Shown here: one piece after another, positions 48,732 through 56,880 of the stretch
How the letters are laid out: each line of letters opens with the position of its first letter
Position numbering within the stretch: the stretch's first letter is position 1
NCBI RefSeq assembly: GCF_947487915.1
Contig: NZ_CANKYH010000008.1
Span: forward strand, 212,640 to 276,639
From: an uncultured Serinicoccus sp.
GTDB lineage: Bacteria > Actinomycetota > Actinomycetes > Actinomycetales > Dermatophilaceae
Reading direction: 5' to 3'
Length of the DNA: 64,000 bases
The notes under the pieces: generated by a model
Told to the model about the DNA's origin: nothing
The model's input: the letters and a program-made list of their open reading frames with translations, nothing else
Databases searched by the model: none
Position numbers and translations under genes: made by a program

Positions 48732-51020
48732 GTGGCCACCGACGCACCCAAGCAGGACTTCACCGACGACGACCTGGAGGTCGGGCGGCGCAAGGACTGG
48801 GCCGCCGGGATCCCCGGGGTCTACCACGCGCTGAAGATCTCCCAGGAGCAGATGGGCACGGTGCGGACGCTGCGCACGCTGACCCGGCTCAACCAGAAGC
48901 ACGGCTTCGACTGCTCCGGCTGCGCCTGGCCCGACCCGGACCACCGCTCGCCCGCCGAGTTCTGCGAGAACGGCGCGAAGGCGGTGGCCGAGGAGGCGAC
49001 CCTGCGCACCCTCGGGCCCGACTTCTTCGAGGAGCACGACCTGGCCGACCTCGCCACCCGCAGCGACTGGTGGCTGGGTCAGCAGGGGCGGCTGGTCCAC
49101 CCGGTCGTCAAGCTGGCGGGCAGCACCCGGTACGAGCCGATCAGCTGGGACGACGCGTTCCGGATGGTCGCCGAGCAGCTGACCTCGCTCGCCGACCCGG
49201 ATGAGGCCATCTTCTACACCTCCGGACGCACGTCCAACGAGGCGGCCTTCGTCTACCAGCTCATGGTGCGCGCCTACGGCACCAACAACCTGCCGGACTG
49301 CTCCAACATGTGCCACGAGGCCTCCGGCGCGGCGCTCGGGGACACCATCGGGCTGGGCAAGGGCACCGTCCTGCTCGAGGACCTGCACCAGTCCGAGCTC
49401 ATCATCATCGCCGGGCAGAACCCGGGCACCAACCACCCCCGCATGCTCAGCGCGCTCGAGCGGGCGAAGGAGAACGGCGCGGCCATCGTGGCCGTGAACC
49501 CGCTGCCCGAGGCTGGGCTGCAGCGGTTCAAGAACCCGCAGAACCCGATCAGGGCCGTCGGCCCGGGCACCGACCTCGCCGACGACTTCCTGCAGATCCG
49601 CCTCGGCGGCGACATGGCGCTCTTCCAGGCCCTCGGCGCGCTGCTGCTGGAGCGGGAGGCCGCCGACCCGGGTGCGGTGCTGGACCACGACTTCCTCGCC
49701 GAGCACACTCACGGCCTCGAGGCATACCGCGAGCACCTCGCCGACCTCGACTGGGACGAGGTGCTCACCGCGACCGGCCTGGAACGGCAGCAGATCGAGG
49801 ACCTCGCCGACCGCCTCGTGCGCAGCCGGCGGACGATCGTCTGCTGGGCGATGGGGCTGACCCAGCACGAGCACTCGGTGGCCATGCTCACCGAGATCGT
49901 CAACGTGATCCTGCTGCAGGGCAACATCGGTCGGGACGGTGCGGGTCTGTGCCCCGTGCGCGGCCACAGCAACGTGCAGGGCGACCGGACGATGGGGATC
50001 TGGGAGCAGATGCCCGCCGACTTCCACGACCGGCTCGACGCGGAGTTCTCGTTCGCCAGCCCGCGGGAGCACGGCTACGACACCGCGTCCGCCGTCGAGG
50101 CGCTGCGGGACGGGCACGCGAGGTTCTTCATGGGCATGGGCGGCAACTTCGTCAGGGCCGCGCCGGACACGGATGTGACCGAGGAGGCGCTGCGCTCCTG
50201 CGCGATGACGGTGCAGATCTCGACCAAGCTCAACCGGTCGCACGTCGTCACCGGGGAGACCGCCCTCATCCTGCCGGTCCTGGTGCGCTCCGAGCGGGAC
50301 CAGCAGGCCAGCGGTCCGCAGCGGATCACGGTCGAGGACTCGATGTCCGCCGTGCACGCCAGCCACGGTCCGCTGCCGCCGGCCTCCCCGCACCTGCTGA
50401 GCGAGGTCGCCGTCGTCTGCCGCCTGGCGCGCTCGATCGAGCGGGTCGCCGCGGTGGCCGACTGGCAGGCCTTCGAGGACGACTACAGCAGCATCCGCGA
50501 CGCGGTCTCCCGCGTGATCCCCGGCTTCGAGGACTACGAGGAGAAGATCAACGACCCGGGAGGCTTCGTGCTGCCGCACGCCGCCAGGACGCGGGAGTGG
50601 GGCGACACCACGATCGGCAAGGCGCAGTTCACCACCAACGTCCTCACCTACCCCGAGGTCCCGGAAGGCCGGCTGCTGCTGCAGACGCTGCGCAGCCACG
50701 ACCAGTTCAACACCACGATCTACGGACTCAATGACCGCTACCGCGGCATCGAGAACGGCAGACGGGTCGTCTTCGTCAACCCCGACGACCTCGAGGAGCG
50801 GGGCCTGCGCGACGGCCAGGAGGTCGACCTCGTGAGCCACTGGGAGGACGGCGAGCGGGTCGCCGAGGAGTTCCGGATCGTGTCCTACGACACCGCCCGT
50901 GGATGTGCAGCCGCCTACTACCCGGAGACCAACGTGCTCGTGCCGCTGGGGCAGCGTTCCAGGCGCAGCGGCACCCCGGCCAGCAAGTCCGTGGTGGTCG
51001 AGCTGCGCGCCCGCGCCTGA
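48732..51020 (+). CDS. FdhF/YdeP-family molybdopterin oxidoreductase
   Basis: 762 aa from GTG 48732. Starts GRRKDWAAGIPGVYHALKIS, then KHGFDCSGCAWPDP, TSGRTSNEAAFVYQLMVRAYGTNNLPDCSNMCHEASG and GQNPGTNHPRM, the YdeP/FdhF alpha-subunit pattern that binds bis-MGD. A C-terminal LEERGLRDGQEVDLVS domain is typical of molydopterin dinucleotide-binding regions. Formate dehydrogenase-like activity is expected from the family and the adjacent OFA transporter, though YdeP enzymes are not well defined. Confidence 0.9.
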   Translation: MATDAPKQDFTDDDLEVGRRKDWAAGIPGVYHALKISQEQMGTVRTLRTLTRLNQKHGFDCSGCAWPDPDHRSPAEFCENGAKAVAEEATLRTLGPDFFEEHDLADLATRSDWWLGQQGRLVHPVVKLAGSTRYEPISWDDAFRMVAEQLTSLADPDEAIFYTSGRTSNEAAFVYQLMVRAYGTNNLPDCSNMCHEASGAALGDTIGLGKGTVLLEDLHQSELIIIAGQNPGTNHPRMLSALERAKENGAAIVAVNPLPEAGLQRFKNPQNPIRAVGPGTDLADDFLQIRLGGDMALFQALGALLLEREAADPGAVLDHDFLAEHTHGLEAYREHLADLDWDEVLTATGLERQQIEDLADRLVRSRRTIVCWAMGLTQHEHSVAMLTEIVNVILLQGNIGRDGAGLCPVRGHSNVQGDRTMGIWEQMPADFHDRLDAEFSFASPREHGYDTASAVEALRDGHARFFMGMGGNFVRAAPDTDVTEEALRSCAMTVQISTKLNRSHVVTGETALILPVLVRSERDQQASGPQRITVEDSMSAVHASHGPLPPASPHLLSEVAVVCRLARSIERVAAVADWQAFEDDYSSIRDAVSRVIPGFEDYEEKINDPGGFVLPHAARTREWGDTTIGKAQFTTNVLTYPEVPEGRLLLQTLRSHDQFNTTIYGLNDRYRGIENGRRVVFVNPDDLEERGLRDGQEVDLVSHWEDGERVAEEFRIVSYDTARGCAAAYYPETNVLVPLGQRSRRSGTPASKSVVVELRARA

Positions 51021-51090
51021 GGCATACCGACCCTCTCCCTGCACGCGGCTGCGGAGGAACAGCGGCGGTCGGCGCGGTGTTGGTCCGGGT

Positions 51091-51765
51091 ATGCGTATCG
51101 CCATCATCGGAGGACACGGCAAGATCGCCCTGCAGCTGGGACCCCTGCTGGCCGGGCACGACGTCGACGCGGTGGTCCGTAACCCGGACCACGGGCCGGA
51201 CGTCGACGCCGCCGGCATGCGACCGGTCGTCGCAGACGTCGAGACCATGAGCCGCGAGCAGCTGACCGAGCTGCTCCGCGGGCACGACGCCGTCGTGTGG
51301 ACGGCCGGCGCCGGGGGTGGTGACCCGGACCGTACCTACGCGGTGGACCGGGACGCGGCCATCCGGTCCATGGACGCCGCTCAGGAGGCCGGCGCGGAGC
51401 GCTACCTCATGGTGAGCTACCTGGGTGCCCGGACCGACCACGGCGTGCCCGAGGACAACCCGTTCTTCGCCTACGCCGAGGCCAAGGCCGCCGCGGACGA
51501 GCACCTGCGGGGCTCGCAGCTCGACTGGACGATCGTCGCGCCCGGCGCCCTCAGCCTGGACGCCGGCACCGGCCAGATCGAGGTCATGGGCGACGGCACC
51601 GGCGCGGTCGAGACCCCCGAGGGCCGGGACGTCCCCCGTGCCGATGTCGCCACGGTGCTCGCGCTCGCGCTGGACCGTGACGACCTCACCGGTCGGATGA
51701 TCGAGTTCCTGGGCGGGTCCACCCCGATCAGCCAGGCCCTCGACGCGGTCGCCGGCACGGCCTGA
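51091..51765 (+). CDS. NAD(P)H-binding SDR-like protein (YwnB/YhfK-like)
   Basis: 224 aa from ATG 51091. MRIAIIGGHGKIALQLGPLLAGHDVDAVVRNP is an atypical-SDR nucleotide-binding start. YLMVSYLGAR and FFAYAEAKAAADEHLRGSQLDWTIVAPGAL follow. Likely a small NAD(P)-binding stress or reductase protein. Unknown substrate. Confidence 0.88.
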   Translation: MRIAIIGGHGKIALQLGPLLAGHDVDAVVRNPDHGPDVDAAGMRPVVADVETMSREQLTELLRGHDAVVWTAGAGGGDPDRTYAVDRDAAIRSMDAAQEAGAERYLMVSYLGARTDHGVPEDNPFFAYAEAKAAADEHLRGSQLDWTIVAPGALSLDAGTGQIEVMGDGTGAVETPEGRDVPRADVATVLALALDRDDLTGRMIEFLGGSTPISQALDAVAGTA

Positions 51766-51793
51766 CCGACAGGCAGCACGGCGAAGAGCCACT

Positions 51794-51839
51794 GACGGCG
51801 AGGCCAGGCCCGGGCAAACCGAGTCTGGCCTTCGTCGTC
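51794..51839. terminator. Bidirectional terminator between convergent genes
   Basis: GACGGCGAGGCCAG (51794-51807) pairs with CTGGCCTTCGTCGTC (51825-51839) with one bulge and one mismatch. It ends in TTCGTCGTCTTT toward the right and sits between the convergent SDR and RimK genes. Confidence 0.65.
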
Positions 51840-51841
51840 TT

Positions 51842-53044
51842 TCAGACCGCCGGCACGTCCTCGAGGATCGGCGTCTTGGGGAGCTTGCGGACCCTCCGCG
51901 GCCGCCGCGACCGGGCGGGGATGAGCGAGCGCATGTGCTCGTGCTTGCCGAAGCACAGCAGCCGGTCGCCGTCCTCGAGCACCTTGGCGCCGGAGGGGTT
52001 GGGCACCACCCGGGTGCCGCGATGCAGGGTCAGCACCTGGATGTCCTTCTCCCACAGCCCGGAGGCCTCGATCGTCTGCCCGACCAGCTCGGAGCCGGAC
52101 ATGACCGCGATCTCGGCGACGCCATACCCCGTCGACACCGCGAGCCGCTGGCGCACGTCGATGTCGGGGAAGCCGGACTGGTCGGCGATGTAGTCGACGA
52201 TGGCGCCGGCGACGTCGAGCTTGGTGGCGGCCTCGATGCCCTGCAGGCCGGGGGAGGAGTTGACCTCCATGACCAGCGGGCCGTCGTTGCCCTCGAGCAT
52301 GTCGACGCCCGCGACGCGCAGGCCCATGATGTGGGCGGCTCGGACGGCGATCTCCTCGTACTCCGGGTCGAGCTCGACGCGCTCCACGCTCCCGCCGCGG
52401 TGCACGTTGGAGCGGAACTCGTCGCCCTGCGCGCGGCGCCGCATCGCCGCCACGACCCGGTCGCCGACGACGAGGGCCCGCACGTCCTTGCCCTTGGACT
52501 CCTTGACGAAACGCTGGATGAGCACCTGCTGATTGGTGCCGTGCAGGGTCTCGATGATCGCCTCGGCGACCTTCATCGTCGGGGCGAGGATGACGCCGAT
52601 CCCCTGGGTGCCCTCGAGCAGCTTGACGACCACGGGCGCCCCGCCGACCATCTCGATGGCGTGCGGGATCTCGGCGCGGTTGCGCACGAACGCGGTGGCC
52701 GGCATACCGATGTTGTGGCGCGACAGGATCTGGGTGGCCCGCAGCTTGTCCCGGCTGTTCATGATGCCGTTGGCGGTGTTGGGCGTGTAGACGTCCATCT
52801 GCTCGAACTGGCGCACCACCGCCGTCCCGAAGTACGTCACCGACGCGCCCACGCGGGGCAGCACCGCGTCATACGTCGACAGCGGCCGGCCGCGGAAGTG
52901 CAGGTCGGGCTCGTCCCCGGACAGGTCGATGCCGAAGCGCAGCGTGTCGAGCACCTTGACCTGGTGGCCGCGCTCGAGCGCGGCGGTCCGCAGCCGCTGG
53001 GTGGAGTAGGCGCGCAGCGCACGGGACAGGATGGCGAGCTTCAT
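51842..53044 (-). CDS. rimK: RimK-type ATP-grasp glutamate ligase fused to a C-terminal TrkA_C (RCK-C) domain
   Basis: 400 aa from ATG 53044. N-terminal RimK pre-ATP-grasp (MKLAILSRALRAYSTQRLRTAALERGHQVKVLD). ATP-grasp core: APVVVKLLEGTQGIGVIL, VLIQRFVKESKGKDVRALVVGDRV, VAGVDMLEGNDGPLVMEVNSSPGLQGIE. The last about 80 residues (AVMSGSELVGQTIEASGLWEKDIQVLTLHRGTRVVPNPSGAKVLEDGDRLLCFG) form a TrkA_C domain, which usually binds small ligands. Divergent from and probably functionally linked to the zinc-protease and aspartoacylase genes. Confidence 0.9.
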   Translation of the reverse strand: MKLAILSRALRAYSTQRLRTAALERGHQVKVLDTLRFGIDLSGDEPDLHFRGRPLSTYDAVLPRVGASVTYFGTAVVRQFEQMDVYTPNTANGIMNSRDKLRATQILSRHNIGMPATAFVRNRAEIPHAIEMVGGAPVVVKLLEGTQGIGVILAPTMKVAEAIIETLHGTNQQVLIQRFVKESKGKDVRALVVGDRVVAAMRRRAQGDEFRSNVHRGGSVERVELDPEYEEIAVRAAHIMGLRVAGVDMLEGNDGPLVMEVNSSPGLQGIEAATKLDVAGAIVDYIADQSGFPDIDVRQRLAVSTGYGVAEIAVMSGSELVGQTIEASGLWEKDIQVLTLHRGTRVVPNPSGAKVLEDGDRLLCFGKHEHMRSLIPARSRRPRRVRKLPKTPILEDVPAV

Positions 53045-53069
53045 CGAGGCGTCCTGAGAGGATGAGCAG

Positions 53070-53558
53070 GTGACAGGGTCCAACCATCTCACCACAGATC
53101 GCGCCGTCGTCGGGTGGCGGGAGTGGGTGCAGATCCCGCAGATCGACGTGCCGTGGATCAAGGCCAAGATCGACACCGGCGCCAAGACCTCGGCGGTCCA
53201 CGCCTTCGACCTGCGCGGCTTCGACCGCGGCGGTCGCGACTGGGTGAGCTTCAGCGTCCACCCGTGGCAGGCCAGCGCCGAGGACTCCGTCGCAGTCGAG
53301 CTTCCGGTCCATGACTCGCGCTCGGTCCGCTCCTCCTCCGGGCACGAGGAGCAGAGGTATGTCGTGCTCCTCCCGTTGGTCCTCGGTGGCCGCGACGTGC
53401 GTGCGGAGGTGACGCTGACCGACCGCGACGAGATGGGGTTCCGGATGCTCGTCGGGCGGGAGGCGCTGGTGCAGGGCTTCCTCGTCGACCCGGCGCTGAG
53501 CTATGCCGGCGGCCGGCCGGACCGTGCCGTCCGGCGGCGCAACTGGGGCAAGCGGTGA
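53070..53558 (+). CDS. RimB-like/ATP-dependent zinc protease family protein
   Basis: 162 aa from GTG 53070, 25 bp from the divergent rimK start. VGWREWVQIPQIDVPWIKAKIDTGAKTSAVHA contains the DTGAxTSA motif of the PF05618 retropepsin-like family, often adjacent to RimK-type ligases. FRMLVGREALVQGFLVDP is the conserved C-terminal part. Predicted to cut a peptide or poly-glutamate made by RimK. GTGA overlap with the next gene. Confidence 0.9.
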   Translation: MTGSNHLTTDRAVVGWREWVQIPQIDVPWIKAKIDTGAKTSAVHAFDLRGFDRGGRDWVSFSVHPWQASAEDSVAVELPVHDSRSVRSSSGHEEQRYVVLLPLVLGGRDVRAEVTLTDRDEMGFRMLVGREALVQGFLVDPALSYAGGRPDRAVRRRNWGKR

Positions 53559-54586
53559 GCGCGGCCCGACGCACGCTGCGCCCGTCGTTCCCGATCGGCA
53601 CCGTCAAGGTGCGGACGGGCAGCCGCCGCGAGGTGTCGCTGCCGATCTCGCGCCTGGTCACCGGGGCCGAGGTGAGCCTGCCGGTGCACGTGCTGCACGG
53701 TCGTGAGGACGGGCCGACCCTGTGGCTGAGCGCCGCGATCCACGGTGACGAGGTGGTCGGCATCGAGGTGGTGCGGCGCGTGCTGGCGCGGCTCGACCCC
53801 AAGACCATCCGCGGCACCGTGCTCGCCGTGCCGATCGTCAACGTGCTCGGGGTGATGTCGGGCGACCGCTACCTGCCGGACCGGCGCGACCTCAACCGCA
53901 GCTTCCCGGGGTCGGCTCGCGGGTCGCTCGCCGGCCGCATCGCGCACCTCATGATGACCGAGGTCATCGGCCCCTCCGACGTCGGCATCGACCTGCACAC
54001 GGGGGCCGACCGCCGCTCCAACCTGCCGCAGATCCGCTGCGACCTCGAGGACGAGCAGACGCGGGCGCTCGCCGAGGCGTTCGGCGCGCCGGTGGCCTAC
54101 CACGCCAAGCTCCGCGACGGCTCGCTGCGGTATGCCGCCCGCGAGCGGGGCGCGCGCGTGCTGCTCTACGAGGGTGGCGAGGCCTGGCGCTTCGACGAGT
54201 GGGCGATCGTGGCCGGCGTCGACGGGGTCATGCGGGTGCTGGCGCACCTGGGGATGATCGACGGCGAGGCGCTGGCGGTGGAGCCGGCGGAGAGCCCGAG
54301 CGACCTCTGCTGGCGCAGCGGGTGGGTCCGGGCGCGCCGCACCGGCATCGTCCACATGGACGTCGCGCTGGGGCAGCGGGTGAGCGAGGGCGAGAAGCTC
54401 GGCGAGCTGTTCAACTCCTTCGGCAAGCGGTTGGCCATCGTCAAGGCCGACCGCGACGGCGTCGTCATCGGCCGGGCCGAGGCGCCGCTGGTCAACCGGG
54501 GTGACGCCCTCGTCCACATCGGCGAGATCGACTCCCCGGACCGCTCCGGCCTGGACGAGGACGCCCGGGACACCGACACCCCCTGA
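53555..54586 (+). CDS. Succinylglutamate desuccinylase/aspartoacylase family protein (M14-like)
   Basis: 343 aa. Zinc site: LWLSAAIHGDEVVGIEVVRRVL (HxxE), DRRDLNRSFPGS, and VGIDLHTGADRRSNLPQIR (third His). A C-terminal beta domain DVALGQRVSEGEKLGELFNSFGKRLAIVKADRDGVVIGRAEAPLVNRGDAL resembles the lipoyl-like cap of AstE/AspA paralogues. Third member of the RimK trio; likely removes an acyl or glutamyl group. Confidence 0.9.
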   Translation: MSAARRTLRPSFPIGTVKVRTGSRREVSLPISRLVTGAEVSLPVHVLHGREDGPTLWLSAAIHGDEVVGIEVVRRVLARLDPKTIRGTVLAVPIVNVLGVMSGDRYLPDRRDLNRSFPGSARGSLAGRIAHLMMTEVIGPSDVGIDLHTGADRRSNLPQIRCDLEDEQTRALAEAFGAPVAYHAKLRDGSLRYAARERGARVLLYEGGEAWRFDEWAIVAGVDGVMRVLAHLGMIDGEALAVEPAESPSDLCWRSGWVRARRTGIVHMDVALGQRVSEGEKLGELFNSFGKRLAIVKADRDGVVIGRAEAPLVNRGDALVHIGEIDSPDRSGLDEDARDTDTP

Positions 54587-54588
54587 GG

Positions 54589-54608
54589 CGACAGGGTCGA
54601 GCCTGTCG
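54589..54608. terminator. Hairpin after the aspartoacylase gene
   Basis: CGACAGG (54589-54595) and CCTGTCG (54602-54608) form a 7-bp stem just after the stop at 54586. Confidence 0.5.
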
Positions 54609-54673
54609 GTGCACCGGAGTAGGTTGCGCCTCACCCTGACGGATGAGCCGTCAGCGACCAGGAAGGTCTCGAC

Positions 54674-55087
54674 ATGTCCACGCTCAACCCCTACATCTCC
54701 TTCGCCGGCACCACGAGGGCGGCGATGGAGCGCTACCAGAGGGTCTTCGGTGGCGACCTGTCCATGAACAGCTTCGGGGAGTACGGCATGGAGGGCGAGG
54801 GCGCCGACGGCATCATGCATGCGCAGCTCGTCACCCCCTCCGGCCTCGTCCTCATGGCCTCGGACACGCCCCCGGGGATGCCCGCCGCCGGCTCCGACGG
54901 CAACGTGTCGCTCAGCCTCAGCGGGGACGACGAGGCCGAGCTGCGCGGCTACTGGGACGGGCTCGCCCAAGGTGGCGAGGTCACCATGCCCCTGGAGCCG
55001 CAGATGTGGGGCGACACCTTCGGCACGCTCGTCGATGAGTTCGGGGTGTCCTGGATGGTCAACATCGCCGGCCCCCACGCCTCCTGA
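54674..55087 (+). CDS. VOC family protein (PhnB-like)
   Basis: 137 aa, ATG with CAGGAAGG upstream. NPYISFAGTTRAAMERYQRVFGGDLSMNSFGEYG, and GLVLMASDTPP with GTLVDEFGVSWMVNIA are typical PhnB-like VOC motifs. Unknown substrate. Last gene before the GC drop. Confidence 0.9.
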   Translation: MSTLNPYISFAGTTRAAMERYQRVFGGDLSMNSFGEYGMEGEGADGIMHAQLVTPSGLVLMASDTPPGMPAAGSDGNVSLSLSGDDEAELRGYWDGLAQGGEVTMPLEPQMWGDTFGTLVDEFGVSWMVNIAGPHAS

Positions 55088-55094
55088 CGGCGGG

Positions 55095-55148
55095 ATGATG
55101 CGGCCGCCACGACAGGGTCGAATGATGCGGCCGCCACGACACGGTCGG
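55095..55148. repeat. 27-bp direct repeat, two units
   Basis: ATGATGCGGCCGCCACGACA plus GGGTCGA (55095-55121) is followed directly by a second copy with two substitutions (55122-55148). Confidence 0.8.
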
Positions 55149-55183
55149 GATGGGGTCGAGGCGGGAGTGCGGGCCAGTGCCCG

Positions 55184-55594
55184 TCAGGCCACGAAGATGC
55201 AGAACGGGTGCCCGGCTGGGTCGGCGTAGACGTACAACGGCTCGTCCGGGTCGTCCGTGCGGTCGAAGAGCAGCTCAGCTCCCAGGTCGGTGGCCCGTCG
55301 GTGCTGAGTCTGGAGCGCCTCGCGGTCGGGGACAGTGAGGTCGAGGTGCATCTGCATCGGCACGTCGGGCCTCGGCCACGTCGTCCGCTCCAGGCGGTCG
55401 ACCTGCTGGAAGGCCAGCGTGCGGTTGCCCTGTGCGTCGGTGAGGACCAACCAGTCGGCATCCCCGGCCCCATCTGCTGAGGGCTCGTCGCCGGGCCGGT
55501 ACTGCAGGCCCAGAAGGACGCGGTAGAACTCGGCCAGCTCTCGGACCTCAGGGGTGTCGAGGACGGTATGCAGCAGCTGGGGGTAGGTAGCCAT
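55184..55594 (-). CDS. VOC family protein
   Basis: 136 aa from ATG 55594. LLHTVLDTPEVRELAEFYRVLLGLQYRPGDE, MQMHLDLTVPDREALQTQHRRATDLGAELL and VYADPAGHPFCIFVA are typical of glyoxalase-like VOC proteins. Divergent from the GNAT gene, with a palindrome between them. Confidence 0.9.
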   Translation of the reverse strand: MATYPQLLHTVLDTPEVRELAEFYRVLLGLQYRPGDEPSADGAGDADWLVLTDAQGNRTLAFQQVDRLERTTWPRPDVPMQMHLDLTVPDREALQTQHRRATDLGAELLFDRTDDPDEPLYVYADPAGHPFCIFVA

Positions 55595-55647
55595 GAGGTG
55601 GAACGTATCGATCTTGGACCGAAGCAGCACCTCGTCCGAGGGCACTG

Positions 55648-55665
55648 CTCGAGGTAGACCTCGAG
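55648..55665. promoter_or_regulatory. Perfect palindrome in the divergent VOC/GNAT promoter
   Basis: CTCGAGGT-AG-ACCTCGAG is an 8+2+8 perfect inverted repeat. A -10-like TAGATT lies at 55686-55691, six nt before the GNAT GTG start, suggesting a leaderless mRNA. Confidence 0.5.
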
Positions 55666-55696
55666 GCTGTCGGGTAGTCCTCGCTAGATTGCCCCG

Positions 55697-56251
55697 GTGG
55701 AGGAACGCGACGAGCCGGTGCGCCTGGAGTTCCGCCAGGCGGGGCCGGGCGACGTGGACGCGGCGCAGGCCGCCTACCGACAGGTCATCGACCACCTGGC
55801 CGCGACCGTGGACTTCCCGCACTGGCATACCGAGAACCGCCCGACCAGAGCCGAGGTCGCGGGGTGGATTGCGGCCGGAGAGCTGTATCTCGCTCTCGAT
55901 CAGGGAGATGGACGGATCGCCGGCGTGGTAGCACTGAACCACGAGGCTCCCGAGGCATACCTGCACGCCACGTGGGCTGTGGAGGCATCTCCTGGGGAGG
56001 TGCTCGTGGTGCACGCCTTGGCTGTGTGCCCGGACTTCCTGGGTCAGGGTGTCGCGCGCTTCCTCGTCGACGGCGCGCTGCAGGTGGCCAGGGACCGGGG
56101 ATGCCGCACGGTACGGCTGGACACCTACGTCGAGAACGCCGCCGCTCGTGGGCTGTATCCACGGTGCGGGTTCACCGACCTGGGGGTCCACACACTGCAC
56201 TACGAGGGGACCGACCTGGACCAGTTCCACCTCTTCGAGCGCGTGCTCTGA
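55697..56251 (+). CDS. GNAT family N-acetyltransferase
   Basis: 184 aa from GTG 55697. The acetyl-CoA-binding segment reads VLVVHALAVCPDFLGQGVARFLVDGALQVARDRGCRTVRLDTYVENAAARGLYPRCGF (overview), the usual motif A/B of GNAT enzymes. Substrate unknown. Confidence 0.92.
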   Translation: MEERDEPVRLEFRQAGPGDVDAAQAAYRQVIDHLAATVDFPHWHTENRPTRAEVAGWIAAGELYLALDQGDGRIAGVVALNHEAPEAYLHATWAVEASPGEVLVVHALAVCPDFLGQGVARFLVDGALQVARDRGCRTVRLDTYVENAAARGLYPRCGFTDLGVHTLHYEGTDLDQFHLFERVL

Positions 56252-56318
56252 GCCTGCGGAGTGGGTCGACCTCGGTGCAGCGCCCGCCATCGAGTACCGC
56301 TCGGACGTCTATCGATGA

Positions 56319-56459
56319 CGAACTCCAGCCGCCCGGCGCTTGCACGACGCCCAACTGGAGGCGGGCGATGCCGCCGCCTGGCAGGAGTGGGCCACCGCAG
56401 GAGATGAAGAGGCGTGGGCCGCTACGTCCTCGGACGGACTCACCAGTGCTGCGCGGTGA
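56319..56459 (+). pseudogene. Antitoxin remnant (MazE-type, C-terminal part)
   Basis: In the frame ending at TGA 56457-56459 one reads RRLHDAQLEAGDAAAWQEWA then TAGDEEAWAATSSDGL, like the C-terminal tail of antitoxins paired with MazF. An in-frame stop at 56316-56318 and the lack of any DNA-binding N-domain show that the 5' part is lost. It overlaps the mazF remnant, the normal antitoxin-toxin arrangement. Confidence 0.55.
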
Positions 56460-56532
56460 GATCCTTCTCGTCGATCTGGACCCTGTGCGCGGTAGCGAGG
56501 CCAGCAAGCGTCGGCCTGCTTGCTGCGCGTGA
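56446..56532 (+). pseudogene. mazF: mazF toxin remnant, N-terminal 28 codons only
   Basis: GTG 56446 starts LRGEILLVDLDPVRGSEASK, the canonical MazF/PemK opening. After RRPA the frame runs CCA and stops, where a MazF would continue into its barrel. The break lies at about 56518, exactly where a ydhG-like sequence begins, so a deletion fused the two genes. Confidence 0.7.
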
Positions 56533-56807
56533 TACTGTCCCGTGTCCTGCCGGAGGCGGAGGAGATCGTGGCCTACCGCATGCCAGGGTTCCAAGTCGGC
56601 GGCTCCGTCGTCGCAAGCTACGCAGCGTTCAGCAAGCAGTGTGGGCTGTATCTTCTTCCGGGCGCCATCGCTGAACATGCCCCCGAGATTGCGGCCGCCG
56701 GACTCAAGGCGACAAAGACTGGCATCACGTTCTCGCCGCGCAACCCGATCCCGGACGACCTCGTCGAACGCCTGGCCAGGTCGTCGCTCAGGGAGGCGCA
56801 GAACTGA
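56520..56807 (+). pseudogene. 5'-truncated DUF1801/YdhG-like gene
   Basis: 95 aa can be read from 56520: VILSRVLPEAEEIVAYRMPG, YAAFSKQCGLYLLPG, LKATKTGITFSPRNPIPDDLVERLAR. This is the YdhG/DUF1801 (frataxin-like fold) pattern, but the first 25 or so residues of the family are missing. The truncation point matches the mazF break. The product could still fold, but a normal start and ribosome binding site are absent. Confidence 0.65.
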
Positions 56808-56880
56808 CGGCTCGGCGAGTCAACGCCAAGATCCAGTCATTGACGAGCGGTGCGCGTCAGAAACTGACACCGCGACGTGA

